A stretch of DNA of 64,000 nt from Thalassovita litoralis (lineage in GTDB: Bacteria; Pseudomonadota; Alphaproteobacteria; Rhodobacterales; Rhodobacteraceae), in assembly GCF_900182725.1 (NCBI RefSeq), contig NZ_FXTO01000003.1:62001-126000 (forward strand), written 5' to 3'. This document shows positions 15,047-26,573 of the stretch, one piece after another; positions within the stretch are counted from its first letter, which is position 1; each line of letters opens with the position of its first letter. The notes below the pieces were generated by a model that saw only the letters and a list, made by a program, of their open reading frames with translations, made no database searches and was not told where the DNA came from. Position numbers and translations under genes: made by a program.

Positions 15047-16582
15047 ATGAACGGCGCAGAAAGCCTTGTCCAAAGCCTGTTGAATGCAGGGATTGATACT
15101 TGTTTTGCCAATCCCGGCACCAGCGAAATGCACTTTGTATCCGCGTTGGATCGACATGCGGGTATGCGTTGCGTGCTGGGCCTGTTCGAAGGCGTGGTGA
15201 CAGGTGCCGCCGATGGCTATGGCCGGATGATGGACAAACCAGCCATTACCCTGATGCACTGCGGCCCCGGCCTGACCAATGGCATGGCCAATCTGCATAA
15301 CGCGCGGCGCGCCAATACGCCCGTGCTGAACCTGATCGGGGATCAGGCCGACACGATCGTTCATCTGGACCCGCCCCTGACCGCCGACACCACGGCGCTG
15401 GCGCGTACCCTGTCCGTCTGGACCCGCCGCAGCAACAGCGCCGCCCGTGTGGCCGCCGACGCGATGGAAGGCATCCGCGCCAGTCTGGAAGGCCCCGGCG
15501 TTGCCAGCCTGATCCTGCCGTCCGATGCGGCATGGACCGAAGGCGGCGAACTGGCCGCCTATCTGCCCCCCGCCGCCCCAACCGGCCCCACCGGGTTGGC
15601 TGTGGACCGCGCTGCGGCAATGCTAACCAACGGCAAGAAAACCGTGTTGCTGCTGTCCAACCGTGCCCTGCGCGAAGCCCCGTTGGAAATCGCGGGCCGC
15701 ATCGCCCATAAAACCGGCGCTCGGCTGATGACCCTGTCGCAAATCCCGCGCCTACAGGCCGGGTTGGGCCGCGTTCCGGTGGAACGTATCCCCTATAACG
15801 TGGACCTGTCGATCAAGGCACTGGCCGGGGTGGAACAGATCATCCAGATCGGTTCGCGCGAGCCGGTGAATTTCTTTGCCTATCCAAACAAGCCCAACAC
15901 CCCCATGCCCGAAGGCTGCGAATGCCTGATGGTCACGCGCCCCGAGCAGGATCACATGGCCGCGCTGGACGCCATCGCGCAAGCGGTACAGGCCAAGGAC
16001 GCCGCCCCGCTGTCCGCCGCCCCGGATCACGGCACCCTAAGCGGCGCACCGACACCCGAATTGCTGGGTGCGGCGATCAACCAGAACCTGCCCGAAAATG
16101 CGATTATCGTGGATGAAAGCGTCAGCTATGGCCGCGCCCTGCTGCCCGCCTTCAGCACCGCCAAGCCACATGATTACCTGCACCTGAACGGCGGCGCGAT
16201 TGGCTTGGGCATTCCGATGGCCACCGGGGCGGCTGTGGCCTGCCCGGGTCGTCGCGTGGTGGCATTACAGGCAGACGGATCGGCGCTGTACACCGTACAA
16301 GGGCTGTGGACACAGGCCCGCGAGGGGCTGAACGTCACCACCGTGATCCTGTCCAACCGCCGCTATGCGATCCTACAGGGCGAAATGACCGCCGTGGGTG
16401 CCAACCTTGGCCCCGCCGCGCAGGAATTGTTTGAACTGGATCGTCCAGCAACGGATTGGCAGGCCATCGCCAAAGGGTTCGGTGTTCCGGCCACGCAGGC
16501 TACTGATATGGAAAGCTTTGTGGATCAGTTGAACCGCGCCAACGCCACCCCCGGCCCCAGCCTGATCGAGCTGATGATCTGA
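15047..16582 (+). CDS. Acetolactate-synthase-large-subunit-like thiamine diphosphate enzyme (IlvX-type)
   Basis: A 511-residue enzyme with the three-domain layout of the acetohydroxyacid synthase/benzoylformate decarboxylase family. The N-terminal pyrimidine-binding domain has the catalytic Glu in LGLFEGVV (about residue 48). The central domain is about 180-320. The C-terminal diphosphate-binding domain has GDGS-like ALQADGSALYTVQGLWTQ and the Asn-containing VILSNRRYAIL motif. It is shorter than IlvB and no small subunit gene is nearby, so it may not be the biosynthetic enzyme. Reaction (2-keto-acid decarboxylation or carboligation) is certain only to family level. Confidence 0.88.
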   Translation: MNGAESLVQSLLNAGIDTCFANPGTSEMHFVSALDRHAGMRCVLGLFEGVVTGAADGYGRMMDKPAITLMHCGPGLTNGMANLHNARRANTPVLNLIGDQADTIVHLDPPLTADTTALARTLSVWTRRSNSAARVAADAMEGIRASLEGPGVASLILPSDAAWTEGGELAAYLPPAAPTGPTGLAVDRAAAMLTNGKKTVLLLSNRALREAPLEIAGRIAHKTGARLMTLSQIPRLQAGLGRVPVERIPYNVDLSIKALAGVEQIIQIGSREPVNFFAYPNKPNTPMPEGCECLMVTRPEQDHMAALDAIAQAVQAKDAAPLSAAPDHGTLSGAPTPELLGAAINQNLPENAIIVDESVSYGRALLPAFSTAKPHDYLHLNGGAIGLGIPMATGAAVACPGRRVVALQADGSALYTVQGLWTQAREGLNVTTVILSNRRYAILQGEMTAVGANLGPAAQELFELDRPATDWQAIAKGFGVPATQATDMESFVDQLNRANATPGPSLIELMI

Positions 16583-16591
16583 TACGGGAAA

Positions 16592-16606
16592 GGGGGCGAT
16601 GCCCCC
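16592..16606. terminator. Short GC hairpin after the thiamine diphosphate enzyme
   Basis: GGGGGC-GAT-GCCCCC lies ten bases downstream of the stop codon. There is no T run, so it is only a possible terminator. The rest of the gap up to ribD holds a short open continuation of the ribD frame and nothing else recognised. Confidence 0.35.
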
Positions 16607-16706
16607 GCCCATCCAATAACAATCAGGCCGCCAATATGCGGTCATACCATGTGCCGACGTGGGCGGCGCATGGGGTACTATCCAGCCACCACCGGGGGCT
16701 TTCTTT

Positions 16707-17798
16707 CTATATTCGGGTCCAGCGGTGGAACACATCCGGGCCAATGGCGCGGGTTTCAACCAGTTGAAAGCGCGGTGCCTCGGCCAGACGGTCCAGACCC
16801 AAAGCCCCCAGCGCGGGCCGTCCTTCGGCCCCAAGCGCCACACCGGCGGTAAACCCGATCAGTTCATCCACCAATCCGGCGCTTAGCAAAGACGCCGCCA
16901 ACATGCCCCCACCTTCGCAGAAGACACGGGTCAGCCCCTGTTCCCCCAATCGGCGCAACACCGAAGCCGGGCAAATCTGTCGGCTTTGCAGATCGCATTC
17001 CAGCAGGGTCGCGCCCAACCCTTCCCACGTGTCGCGCAACATCGGGTCAGGGTTAGGGCCATGACAGATCCAAACCGGAATTTCGCGCGCCGTGCGGGCC
17101 AGATTGCCCATCAGCGGCAAATCCAGATGACGGGATACGACCACACGTACCGGCTGCCGCACCGGGGGAAAATCGCGTACCGTCAGCGATGGATCATCGG
17201 CCCGCGCTGTTCCTGCGCCCACCATCACCGCATCATGCCGCGCCCGCTGCGCCTGTACCAGATGGCGGGCGGGCGGTGCAGTGATCCATTGGCTTTCGCC
17301 CGATGCGGTGGCAATGCGCCCGTCAAAGCTGCTGGCCAGTTTCAGCGTCAGCCACGGGCGGCTTTCTTCGGTCTTCAGGAAAAATCCAGCCAGATCATTT
17401 GCCGCTTCTTCGGCTAATAGGCCCGTTTGCACCACGATCCCGGCATCGCGCAGCATCGCCAGACCACGGCCTGAAACACGCGGATCGCTATCGCCCGCAG
17501 CCACCACCACACGGGCCACACCCGCCGCAATCAACGCATCGGCGCAGGGTGGGGTTTGTCCGTGGTGGGAACATGGCTCCAACGTCACATAGGCCGTTGC
17601 CCCCCGTGCTGCGGCCCCGGCCTGCGCCAAGGCCTGCGGTTCAGCATGAGGGCGTCCGCCCGGCGCAGTCCAGCCCCGCCCCACGATGCGCCCCTCCTTC
17701 ACGATGACGCATCCCACGGCGGGGTTGGGCCAGGTATTCCCCTGCCCCCGGCGGCCCAATGACAGGGCCAGCCGCATGTAACGCAGATCGTCGCTCAC
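16707..17798 (-). CDS. ribD: Bifunctional riboflavin deaminase/reductase RibD
   Basis: A 363-residue cytoplasmic enzyme for the second and third steps of riboflavin synthesis. The N-terminal deaminase domain (1-145) shows the zinc site HAEPQAL and [11 protein letters not shown]. The C-terminal reductase domain (about 150-363) has the NADPH-binding [15 protein letters not shown] and VFCEGGG segments. It begins with GTG at 17798, which overlaps the nrdR stop as GTGA, so translation is coupled to nrdR. No ribE/ribBA/ribH follows in the window, and 16583-16706 is intergenic. Confidence 0.95.
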   Translation of the reverse strand: MSDDLRYMRLALSLGRRGQGNTWPNPAVGCVIVKEGRIVGRGWTAPGGRPHAEPQALAQAGAAARGATAYVTLEPCSHHGQTPPCADALIAAGVARVVVAAGDSDPRVSGRGLAMLRDAGIVVQTGLLAEEAANDLAGFFLKTEESRPWLTLKLASSFDGRIATASGESQWITAPPARHLVQAQRARHDAVMVGAGTARADDPSLTVRDFPPVRQPVRVVVSRHLDLPLMGNLARTAREIPVWICHGPNPDPMLRDTWEGLGATLLECDLQSRQICPASVLRRLGEQGLTRVFCEGGGMLAASLLSAGLVDELIGFTAGVALGAEGRPALGALGLDRLAEAPRFQLVETRAIGPDVFHRWTRI

Positions 17799-18262
17799 TC
17801 TTCTGGCGCAACGTGAGGGCGCAATTCCGATACGAATTTATCGAAATCACCCGCCGCTTGGAAATTCTTGTAAACGCTGGCAAACCGCACATAGGCCACG
17901 GTGTCGATCCGGGCCAAGGCCTCCATCACGATTTCCCCGATGGTTTTGCTGGGAATGTCGGTTTCCCCCATGCTTTCCAGCCGCCGGACAATACCGCTGA
18001 TCATCTGATCAATCCGTTCCGGTTCCACCGGGCGTTTCTGCATGGAAATCCGGATCGAGCGTTCCAGCTTATCCCGATCGAAATCTTCGCGCCGACCGTT
18101 GGATTTTATCACCACCAGATCACGCAGTTGCACCCGCTCATAGGTCGTGAACCGGCCACCACAAGCCGGGCAGAACCGACGCCGCCGGATCGAAACGTGA
18201 TCCTCGGCCGGTCGTGAATCTTTTACCTGAGTGTCGATATTTCCGCAAAACGGGCAACGCAT
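17795..18262 (-). CDS. nrdR: Transcriptional repressor NrdR
   Basis: A 155-residue repressor of ribonucleotide reductase genes. The N-terminal zinc ribbon has CPFCG and [14 protein letters not shown] (1-42), with the Arg-rich RRRRF between. The ATP-cone domain spans about 48-140, with [19 protein letters not shown]. It starts at ATG 18262 behind GAGAGGGATC. The downstream ribD overlaps by four bases, a pairing common in this group. A perfect DnaA-box sequence lies 54 bases upstream. Confidence 0.96.
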   Translation of the reverse strand: MRCPFCGNIDTQVKDSRPAEDHVSIRRRRFCPACGGRFTTYERVQLRDLVVIKSNGRREDFDRDKLERSIRISMQKRPVEPERIDQMISGIVRRLESMGETDIPSKTIGEIVMEALARIDTVAYVRFASVYKNFQAAGDFDKFVSELRPHVAPEE

Positions 18263-18315
18263 TGCCGATCCCTCTCTTTCATCACCGCCTCTTTGGTGTT
18301 GGGTTTGGCCCCAAC

Positions 18316-18324
18316 TTATCCACA
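18316..18324 (+). promoter_or_regulatory. DnaA-box-like sequence upstream of nrdR
   Basis: TTATCCACA matches the 9-base DnaA-box consensus exactly, within the nrdR leader/promoter region. Another exact copy on the opposite strand occurs inside a coding gene at 62061-62069, so single boxes can occur by chance. Confidence 0.35.
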
Positions 18325-18400
18325 GCCACTATAGGGGGGCCGCTAGAGTTTGGGTAGAGGGGAAATGAAACCGCAAAACCAAGGGTCTATTGCGCGATTT

Positions 18401-18817
18401 TCACACCAAATGCGCGACGACCTGTCGGCTATGCGGGCGGTTGCGGTGTTCAAACAGATAAATACCCTGCCATGTCCCCAAAACAGGCCGCCCCTGTGCG
18501 ACCGGGATCGACAGGGACACAGGCATCATCGCGGCCTTGATATGGGCGGGCATATCATCCGGCCCCTCATAGGTATGGGTCAGATAGGACATGGACGGAT
18601 CCGTTGTGGGCGGCACCAAGCGATGAAAAAACGCCCGCAAATCCGTTTGCACCTCGGGGTCGGCATTTTCCTGTATCAGCAAACTGCATGACGTATGGCG
18701 CACGAACAGGGTGAGCAGCCCATGCTGTCCTCCCGTCCCCGCGCACCAGCGGGTCACATCGCGGGTAAATTCATAAAGCCCCTGCCCCTGCGTGGCGATT
18801 TCAAATGTGGTTTGCAC
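18401..18817 (-). CDS. YjbQ (UPF0047) family protein
   Basis: A 138-residue protein. The family start QTTFEIATQGQGLYEFT is reached from a GTG at 18817 preceded by AGGAGAAGGCCA; the longer upstream frame has no family similarity. The conserved HTSCSLLIQENADPEV and the C-terminal GTWQGIYLFEHR segments identify the YjbQ family, which forms trimers with a metal-binding His/Glu site. Some members show weak thiamine-phosphate synthase activity in vitro; the true role is not settled. The gene stands between nrdR and a small secreted protein gene. Confidence 0.92.
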   Translation of the reverse strand: MQTTFEIATQGQGLYEFTRDVTRWCAGTGGQHGLLTLFVRHTSCSLLIQENADPEVQTDLRAFFHRLVPPTTDPSMSYLTHTYEGPDDMPAHIKAAMMPVSLSIPVAQGRPVLGTWQGIYLFEHRNRPHSRQVVAHLV

Positions 18818-18905
18818 TGGCCTTCTCCTGCCGCAAAGGGCCGGGTGCGGTCCCCTCCCCCTTGAACCGCGCATTGTTTTTGAAACGCCGAAATTCGGGG
18901 CTGGA

Positions 18906-19325
18906 TCAGGGAATGATATCCGGCCCGTCAAAACAATACTGACGGGCGGAATCCACAGACAGGGCGTATCCCTTCTTGGACAATGACAAGACCAAATCAC
19001 CCCGTCCCCCATCCGGCAACTGTGCAACAACCGGATGCGTCGGATCGGTGGTAAACGTCACAGCCGTCCACCCCGAACGCGTCACGGACGGGGCGCGGCC
19101 TTGTACCAGATACACCCGCTTGTTTGGGCCAAGCCCCAGTTCGTGAAAGGCATAGGCGCCCGCAGCGCACCAAAACATTGCAGGCCCAGCCCCCGGATGG
19201 TTCAACACCTCGAACTCCTGCCGTTCGCCCGACAGGGTATTCACCGTCATCAAATCTTCCATATTGCGGGCATCCGCCGCCATCGGCAGGGCCACCAACG
19301 CCGCCATAAGCACAACAGATTTCAT
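18906..19325 (-). CDS. Small secreted protein of unknown function
   Basis: A 139-residue protein starting MKSVVLMAALVALPMAADARN at ATG 19325 (GGGGGAATGTT upstream), with a Sec signal peptide cleaved near residue 18-20. The mature chain has two cysteines (WCAAGAYAFHELG and ARQYCFDG) that may form a disulfide, and no recognised catalytic motif. It is flanked by YjbQ and the rpoD terminator, in its own transcription unit or with YjbQ 88 bases downstream. I cannot name a family with confidence. Confidence 0.8.
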   Translation of the reverse strand: MKSVVLMAALVALPMAADARNMEDLMTVNTLSGERQEFEVLNHPGAGPAMFWCAAGAYAFHELGLGPNKRVYLVQGRAPSVTRSGWTAVTFTTDPTHPVVAQLPDGGRGDLVLSLSKKGYALSVDSARQYCFDGPDIIP

Positions 19326-19420
19326 AACATTCCCCCGTCGACTGAACCGATCACACAGCAATATAATACAAAACCCCGGTGATCATAGTACCAGCACAGT
19401 CACAGATATGTGCGATACTA

Positions 19421-19447
19421 AAAACGCCCCCGAACCGGGGGCGCTTT
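19421..19447 (-). terminator. rpoD transcription terminator
   Basis: Read on the minus strand, CGCCCCCG-GTT-CGGGGGCG makes an 8-bp GC stem followed by TTTTTAG, right after the rpoD stop codon, a standard intrinsic terminator. Confidence 0.75.
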
Positions 19448-19449
19448 TC

Positions 19450-21438
<1,989 letters not shown>

Positions 21439-21575
21439 GTAAGTCTCCTGCACGGTGCGAATTCTTGCAGTTAATTCAGGTCGTCGGGTGATTCGCTAAA
21501 ACGAATCAATAGCGTGTCTGTCCGATTCGGCCACCCGTCTAACCCGTTTTATTGCTCATTTCCTGCCCGAAACGT

Positions 21576-23543
21576 CTATCCCTTACCTTTCGAGAAGGAA
21601 ATTTTACCCAATAGCGCGTCCAGCGCTGCGCGTTCATCCCGATTGATTCGCGCGCCGTTCGTACCAACATCGTATTCCGCCCTGTCCTCGTTTTCGCTGC
21701 GCAGGGCGCGGTTTCGGGTTTCAGCGGCCTGATGCAAGCGCCACGTCACCGCCTCGTCGGCAACACCGGACAGCTCTTCTTCGGCCTCTGCGATTTCTGC
21801 GCTCAGCCCCCTATACGCGCGCAGCTTCGCCAATTCTTCGGTCACGGTCATCCGCGCCGCCTCCAGATCGCCCGCCCGGCGGATCGAGGGGGCAATGGCG
21901 ACATGGGGCAGCGCGAACAAGCTTTCAAGCCCCCCCGGTCCCAAATCCATTGAAATCCGTTCTTCCAGATCGTCCAGCGCCCCCAGATGGGCGTTCCCCA
22001 GCACCAGATCGCGGATCAGCGCATGATCGGGGTCGATACAGTGCATCGCCTCGACCTCGGCCTCGAATTCCAGCGCCAGTTCAGGGGACCGGATCAATGT
22101 CGCCAGAATGACCGCCTCGCGCACGCGTTCCTGTACATCATCCCCGGCCGCCACCAGCATGGACTGGCGCGTACTGGACACTGGCACAGGTTCCGGCTTG
22201 AACCCCGGTCGCCATTCGCGCCGCGCGGCACTGCCCTGCCCCGGATTTTTCCGGCGCGATTGGCTGAACAAATCCCAGCGCAAATCCTTGATCGCCAGCC
22301 CGTAATGCGCCCGGATGGACGGGTCGCGGATCAGCTTGATCTTTTCGCGCAGCGCCTTGTCCAGCGCGGCCCGGCGTTCGGGGCTGTCGAATATCCGCCC
22401 TTCGGTTTCGCGCCGCCACAGCAGGTTCACCATCGGGATCGCATCATCCAGCACTTGCTGTACCGCCCCCGCGCCCTTTTGGCGGATCAGATCATCGGGG
22501 TCCATGCCTTCGGGCATCAATGCAAACCGCAGCGATTTACCAGCCTCCAGCAGCGGCAGCGCCAGATCAATCACCCGCATTGCCGCCCGCAGGCCCGCAG
22601 TATCCCCATCCAGCGCAATCATCGGTTCATCCGATATACGCCACAACATCTGTAGCTGGCTTTCGGTGATTGCAGTCCCCAAGGGCGCGACTGTCGCGCC
22701 AAACCCGGCCTCGGACAGGGCGATGACATCCATATACCCTTCGGCCACCAAAAGCGGCTTGCCCTTTCCGGCGGCTTCGCGTGCGGGACCGTGATTATAC
22801 AGGCTGTGGCCCTTGTCGAACAATTCCGTTTCGGGCGAGTTCAGATATTTCGCATTGTCATTCGGGTCCATCGCCCGCCCGCCAAAAGCAATACACCGCC
22901 CGCGCGGGTCGCGGATCGGGAACATGATCCGGTTGCGAAACACGTCATAAGGGCGTTTGCCCTTGTTCGACGGCTTCGCCAGTCCGGCCCCAAGAATCAA
23001 ATCCTCGGCCACACCCTTGCCGGTCAGATGATCCCACAGCGCCTGCCAGCCATCCGGCGCAAACCCGATCTCGAACCTGTCCTGCGTTGCCACGCTTAGC
23101 CCGCGCCGATCCAGATAGGCCCGCGCGTCCTCGGCCACGGCGCGTTTCAGTTGCAGGCGGAAGAACTGCACCGCCTGTTCCATCACTTCAGCCAGTTGCG
23201 CCCGGCGGTCGGCTTTTTGCTGGGCGCGAGGATCGGCCTTGGGCAGGGTCATCCCGGCTTCGCGGGCCAAAATCTCGATTGCTTCCATGAAGCCGACATT
23301 TTCGGTTTCCTGCACAAAGGAAATCGCATCCCCTTTGGCATGGCAGCCGAAGCAGTAATAAAACCCCTTGCGGTCATCCACATGGAAGGACGCGGATTTT
23401 TCCTGATGGAACGGGCATGGCGCCCACATGTCGCCCTTGCCCTGATTGGATTTGCGCGTGTCCCACATGACTTTGCGCCCCACCACCTGAGTCAGGCTGG
23501 TGCGGCTGCGCAGTTCATCCAAAAATCCGGGTGGCAGACTCAT
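21576..23543 (-). CDS. dnaG: DNA primase DnaG
   Basis: A 655-residue primase that makes RNA primers for replication. The N-terminal zinc finger is CPFHQEKSASFHV...YYCFGCHAKGD (about 42-66). The catalytic core follows, with the TOPRIM signature LVAEGYMDVIALSEAGF and ALDGDTAGLRAA (about 255-330). The C-terminal helicase-binding region (about 450-655) is less conserved. It starts at ATG 23543; the upstream ribosome site is weak. rpoD follows on the same strand. Confidence 0.97.
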   Translation of the reverse strand: MSLPPGFLDELRSRTSLTQVVGRKVMWDTRKSNQGKGDMWAPCPFHQEKSASFHVDDRKGFYYCFGCHAKGDAISFVQETENVGFMEAIEILAREAGMTLPKADPRAQQKADRRAQLAEVMEQAVQFFRLQLKRAVAEDARAYLDRRGLSVATQDRFEIGFAPDGWQALWDHLTGKGVAEDLILGAGLAKPSNKGKRPYDVFRNRIMFPIRDPRGRCIAFGGRAMDPNDNAKYLNSPETELFDKGHSLYNHGPAREAAGKGKPLLVAEGYMDVIALSEAGFGATVAPLGTAITESQLQMLWRISDEPMIALDGDTAGLRAAMRVIDLALPLLEAGKSLRFALMPEGMDPDDLIRQKGAGAVQQVLDDAIPMVNLLWRRETEGRIFDSPERRAALDKALREKIKLIRDPSIRAHYGLAIKDLRWDLFSQSRRKNPGQGSAARREWRPGFKPEPVPVSSTRQSMLVAAGDDVQERVREAVILATLIRSPELALEFEAEVEAMHCIDPDHALIRDLVLGNAHLGALDDLEERISMDLGPGGLESLFALPHVAIAPSIRRAGDLEAARMTVTEELAKLRAYRGLSAEIAEAEEELSGVADEAVTWRLHQAAETRNRALRSENEDRAEYDVGTNGARINRDERAALDALLGKISFSKGKG

Positions 23544-23597
23544 GGCCCGACTATACGCCCCAAACGCGCAGGTGCAAACGGCGCTGCATCAACGAGA

Positions 23598-23906
23598 TCA
23601 CTGATAATCCAGACAGGCCGTTTCAAACGTGCTGACGGTTTCAGGCACCAGCTGCGCGTCCGGCAGGGAATAAATCCACGCCACCAGCACATCGACATTC
23701 GCTTCGTATTTGCTGCCTTTGATCGGGTCCGACTTCAGGATTTTCTTGGTTGCCCGGTTCTGATTGCGCCCCTCAGTACGGTGCGAAATCGCCGCTTCGA
23801 CAATCCCGGCCTGAATGGCACAGCGATCCGCTTTCTGCTCCTTGGTTTCGGCCAAGGCAGGCACGGCGAAAACAGACAAGACGGTCAGTATCAAAGCACG
23901 AAACAT
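23598..23906 (-). CDS. Small secreted protein of unknown function
   Basis: A 102-residue protein starting MFRALILTVLSVFAVPALAET at ATG 23906, with a clear Sec signal peptide cleaved after ALA near 19. The longer frame to 24011 is not protein-like. The mature part is a short, Lys-rich, probably helical chain with two Cys (DRCAIQAG and TACLDYQ) likely to form a disulfide. No named domain is recognised. It lies upstream of dnaG on the same strand, 54 bases before it. Confidence 0.8.
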   Translation of the reverse strand: MFRALILTVLSVFAVPALAETKEQKADRCAIQAGIVEAAISHRTEGRNQNRATKKILKSDPIKGSKYEANVDVLVAWIYSLPDAQLVPETVSTFETACLDYQ

Positions 23907-24312
23907 AGGCACCCCCGGATAGCAGATCAGACCCCGCCTAGATGACAGCCCGCCCCGTTTTTCGCAAGGGTCGGCTGCGCATTCTGACCTCCCCGCCCCG
24001 ACCGGGGTCATCTTGGTCAGCGTTGCGGGTCAGATGATTCGGGCAGCGCCCCTTGCGCGATCCCATAGGGTGAGCAGCCCAGAACAATTCCCCTCTTAGG
24101 GTGCGGGGCATCAAAACCAGCGCCCGGCCCCACGGATTGATACCCCATTCAAAACCAATAACAACAGCCGACAATACATTGAATTAAATACCAAAGACAC
24201 CTGCCACGGAATGCCCGCTTCACGCCTTATTTCAGCCATCATACCCCGCCAAACATAATCCCGATGGATTCTGAGTCGTCAGTTCCCTGCGTCCAATGCG
24301 CAGACAGAAAGT
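23907..24312. other. 406-base intergenic region before the Tad minor-pilin genes
   Basis: No open frame here looks like a gene on either strand. The right half (about 24160-24205) is AT-rich (ACAATACATTGAATTAAATAC) and is the likely promoter area for the TadG-like operon. No clear regulator site, repeat or RNA gene was found. Confidence 0.5.
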
Positions 24313-26043
24313 ATGTGGGACCTAGTCATGTGTTCGAAGAAAAATACCCCGTCCGCCCCTTCGCCGCGCCCCGTGCGGGTCAGAAGGATTGGTCAGCAGA
24401 TCACCAACCATCTGCACCGCTTCCGAAAAGAAGAGGATGGGGTCATGATCGCCTTCGCCATGCTGATGTTGATCACCATGCTGATGATTGGCGGGATCGG
24501 CATTGACGTCATGCGATTTGAAATGGATCGGTCCCGATTGCAAAACACATTGGACCGTGCCGTTCTGGCTGCCGCCGACCTGGATCAGCAACTTGGCGCC
24601 GAAGAGGTCGTAAGCGACTACTTCTCCAAGGCGGGCATGGCCCAGTATCTGACCGGCGTGAATGTAGAAAGCGGGCTTGGCTCCAAACGCGTGAATGCGA
24701 CTGCGGAAACGACCTTCAACACGTTTTTCCTGAAACTGATGGGGGTCAAAACTCTGACGGCCAAGGCCCAAGGCACCGCAATGGAAAGCATCGACGGGCT
24801 GGAAATTTCGCTGGTTCTGGACGTGTCGGGATCAATGAACAGCAACTCGCGCCTGTCACGCCTGAAACCTGCGGCCAAGGAATTCGTGGAAACCATCCTG
24901 AATTCGGCGGAAACCGGAAACGTATCCATCTCGGTCATTCCCTATGCCACGCAGGTCAGCGCCGGTCCCGACATCATGCAACACCTGAACGTGTCGTCAG
25001 AACACAGCTATTCCGATTGCGTCAACTTCATCGCCGATGAATTCAGCAAACCCGGCCTGCATGACGAAGGTTTGCTGGAACGCACCGCGCATTTTGACCC
25101 TTTCACCTATAGCGAAGACCCGATTGACCACCCCGTTTGCCCCGTCGAGACGTCGCGGGACATCCTGCCCCTGTCGAACGACTTGACGGAATTGCAGACC
25201 TATATCGACAACCTGATCGCCAAGGGGAACACGTCGATCGATATCGGGATGAAATGGGGTACTATGATGCTGGACCCCAGCTTTAACCGCGTGGTCAATG
25301 ATCTGGTATCCGATGGCGTCGTGGATAGCGTATTCACGGCACGCCCCGTCGCCTATACCAGCAGCATGATGAAAATCATCGTTCTGATGACAGACGGCCA
25401 AAACACCACGCAGTATTTGCTGAATCCGTCGCTGCGGACGGGTCTGTCCCCGGTCTACTACAACGTATTGGAAGACAAATATTCGGTCTACCAGTCGTCG
25501 GGAACCTCAAACTCCTCTAATTCCGATACAAGCTATTACTGGCCGCATACGGATGACTGGCACGATCACCCCTATGGGAACGGCACCTACGAAGAATGCT
25601 CCACCAGCTATGGCCAGAAAAGCCGGGATAAGAATAACTGGTGGTGGGGTGGCGGCAGCACGACCACCTGTGAAGACGTCGAAGAACCCGGTACGGCCAT
25701 TCGCCTGACCTTTCAGGAATTGTGGGACCGCGTTTCGCTGGCCTGGAATGCCACCTACAACTATGCCGACATGAGCAACGCATGGGCCACTTGGTACACT
25801 GCCGCCTTCAGCACTGTGAACGGCACAGTCAAGGACCAGCGCACCAAACATATCTGCGACGCCGCCAAGGACGAAGGCATCATCGTCTACACCATCGGAT
25901 TTGAAGCGCCCCGCAATGGCCAGAAAGTGCTGGCAGACTGCGCGTCCTCCGACGGTCACTATTTCGACGTGAACGGGTTGGAAATCGAAGATGCCTTTTC
26001 CTCGATCGCCGCGTCGATCCGTAAACTGAGGCTGGTTCAATGA
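24313..26043 (+). CDS. TadG-like pilus assembly protein with VWA domain
   Basis: A 576-residue membrane-anchored protein. A short cytoplasmic N-terminus and one TadE/TadG-type helix (MIAFAMLMLITMLMIGGIGID, about residues 45-65) are followed by a large periplasmic von Willebrand A domain whose MIDAS motif is DVSGS (170-174), with the later acidic strand IIVLMTDGQNTT. A Ser/Tyr/Trp-rich insert (about 390-450, including NNWWWGGGS) separates the halves. Such proteins are accessory components of Flp/Tad pili. ATG 24328 is an alternative start. The stop overlaps the next gene start (ATGA), so three genes form one operon. Confidence 0.9.
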   Translation: MWDLVMCSKKNTPSAPSPRPVRVRRIGQQITNHLHRFRKEEDGVMIAFAMLMLITMLMIGGIGIDVMRFEMDRSRLQNTLDRAVLAAADLDQQLGAEEVVSDYFSKAGMAQYLTGVNVESGLGSKRVNATAETTFNTFFLKLMGVKTLTAKAQGTAMESIDGLEISLVLDVSGSMNSNSRLSRLKPAAKEFVETILNSAETGNVSISVIPYATQVSAGPDIMQHLNVSSEHSYSDCVNFIADEFSKPGLHDEGLLERTAHFDPFTYSEDPIDHPVCPVETSRDILPLSNDLTELQTYIDNLIAKGNTSIDIGMKWGTMMLDPSFNRVVNDLVSDGVVDSVFTARPVAYTSSMMKIIVLMTDGQNTTQYLLNPSLRTGLSPVYYNVLEDKYSVYQSSGTSNSSNSDTSYYWPHTDDWHDHPYGNGTYEECSTSYGQKSRDKNNWWWGGGSTTTCEDVEEPGTAIRLTFQELWDRVSLAWNATYNYADMSNAWATWYTAAFSTVNGTVKDQRTKHICDAAKDEGIIVYTIGFEAPRNGQKVLADCASSDGHYFDVNGLEIEDAFSSIAASIRKLRLVQ

Positions 26044-26573
26044 GAAAATTGTTTACCCTTCCCCACCATCTTCTGCGCGAAGAAACTGGCACAGCCACCG
26101 TTGAATTCGTGATCGTCTTTCCGTTCTTTCTGGGGCTTATGCTGTCCATGTTTGAACTGTCGCTAATCACCATGCGGGAAACCATGCTGGAACGGGCGCT
26201 GGATCTGACGGTTCGGGAAATCCGTCTGGAAACCGGGGCAGCCCCCCAACACGACGAAATCAAGACCCGCGTCTGCGAACGCGCGCCCGTCATTCCGGAT
26301 TGTGAAAAAAACCTGCGGCTGGAAATGGTACAGGTCGACCCACGTGCATGGACACTGCCGGACGCGGAATTTGACTGCGTTGACCGTTCCCAAGACGTGC
26401 AGCCCGTTCGTAACTTTGTGAACGGTATGGAAAACGATCTGATGCTGTTGCGGGCCTGTGCCAAATTTTCCCCGGTCTTTCCGGGGGCCGGTCTGGGGAA
26501 AAAACTTAGCAAGGATGGCGCAGGTATGGCCGCTCTGATCGCAACCTCCGCCTTTGTTCAGGAGCCGATGTGA
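26040..26573 (+). CDS. TadE-like minor pilin
   Basis: A 177-residue protein with an N-terminal TadE-like motif: EETGTATVEFVIVFPFFLGLML (about 14-35) holds the Gly/Glu processing region and the hydrophobic pilin helix. The periplasmic part has four cysteines that could form disulfides (VCERAP, DCEKN, DCVDR, ACAKF). Minor pseudopilins of this type are cleaved by TadV and join the Flp pilus machine. The start overlaps the TadG-like stop by four bases, and the stop overlaps the next gene. Confidence 0.88.
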   Translation: MRKLFTLPHHLLREETGTATVEFVIVFPFFLGLMLSMFELSLITMRETMLERALDLTVREIRLETGAAPQHDEIKTRVCERAPVIPDCEKNLRLEMVQVDPRAWTLPDAEFDCVDRSQDVQPVRNFVNGMENDLMLLRACAKFSPVFPGAGLGKKLSKDGAGMAALIATSAFVQEPM

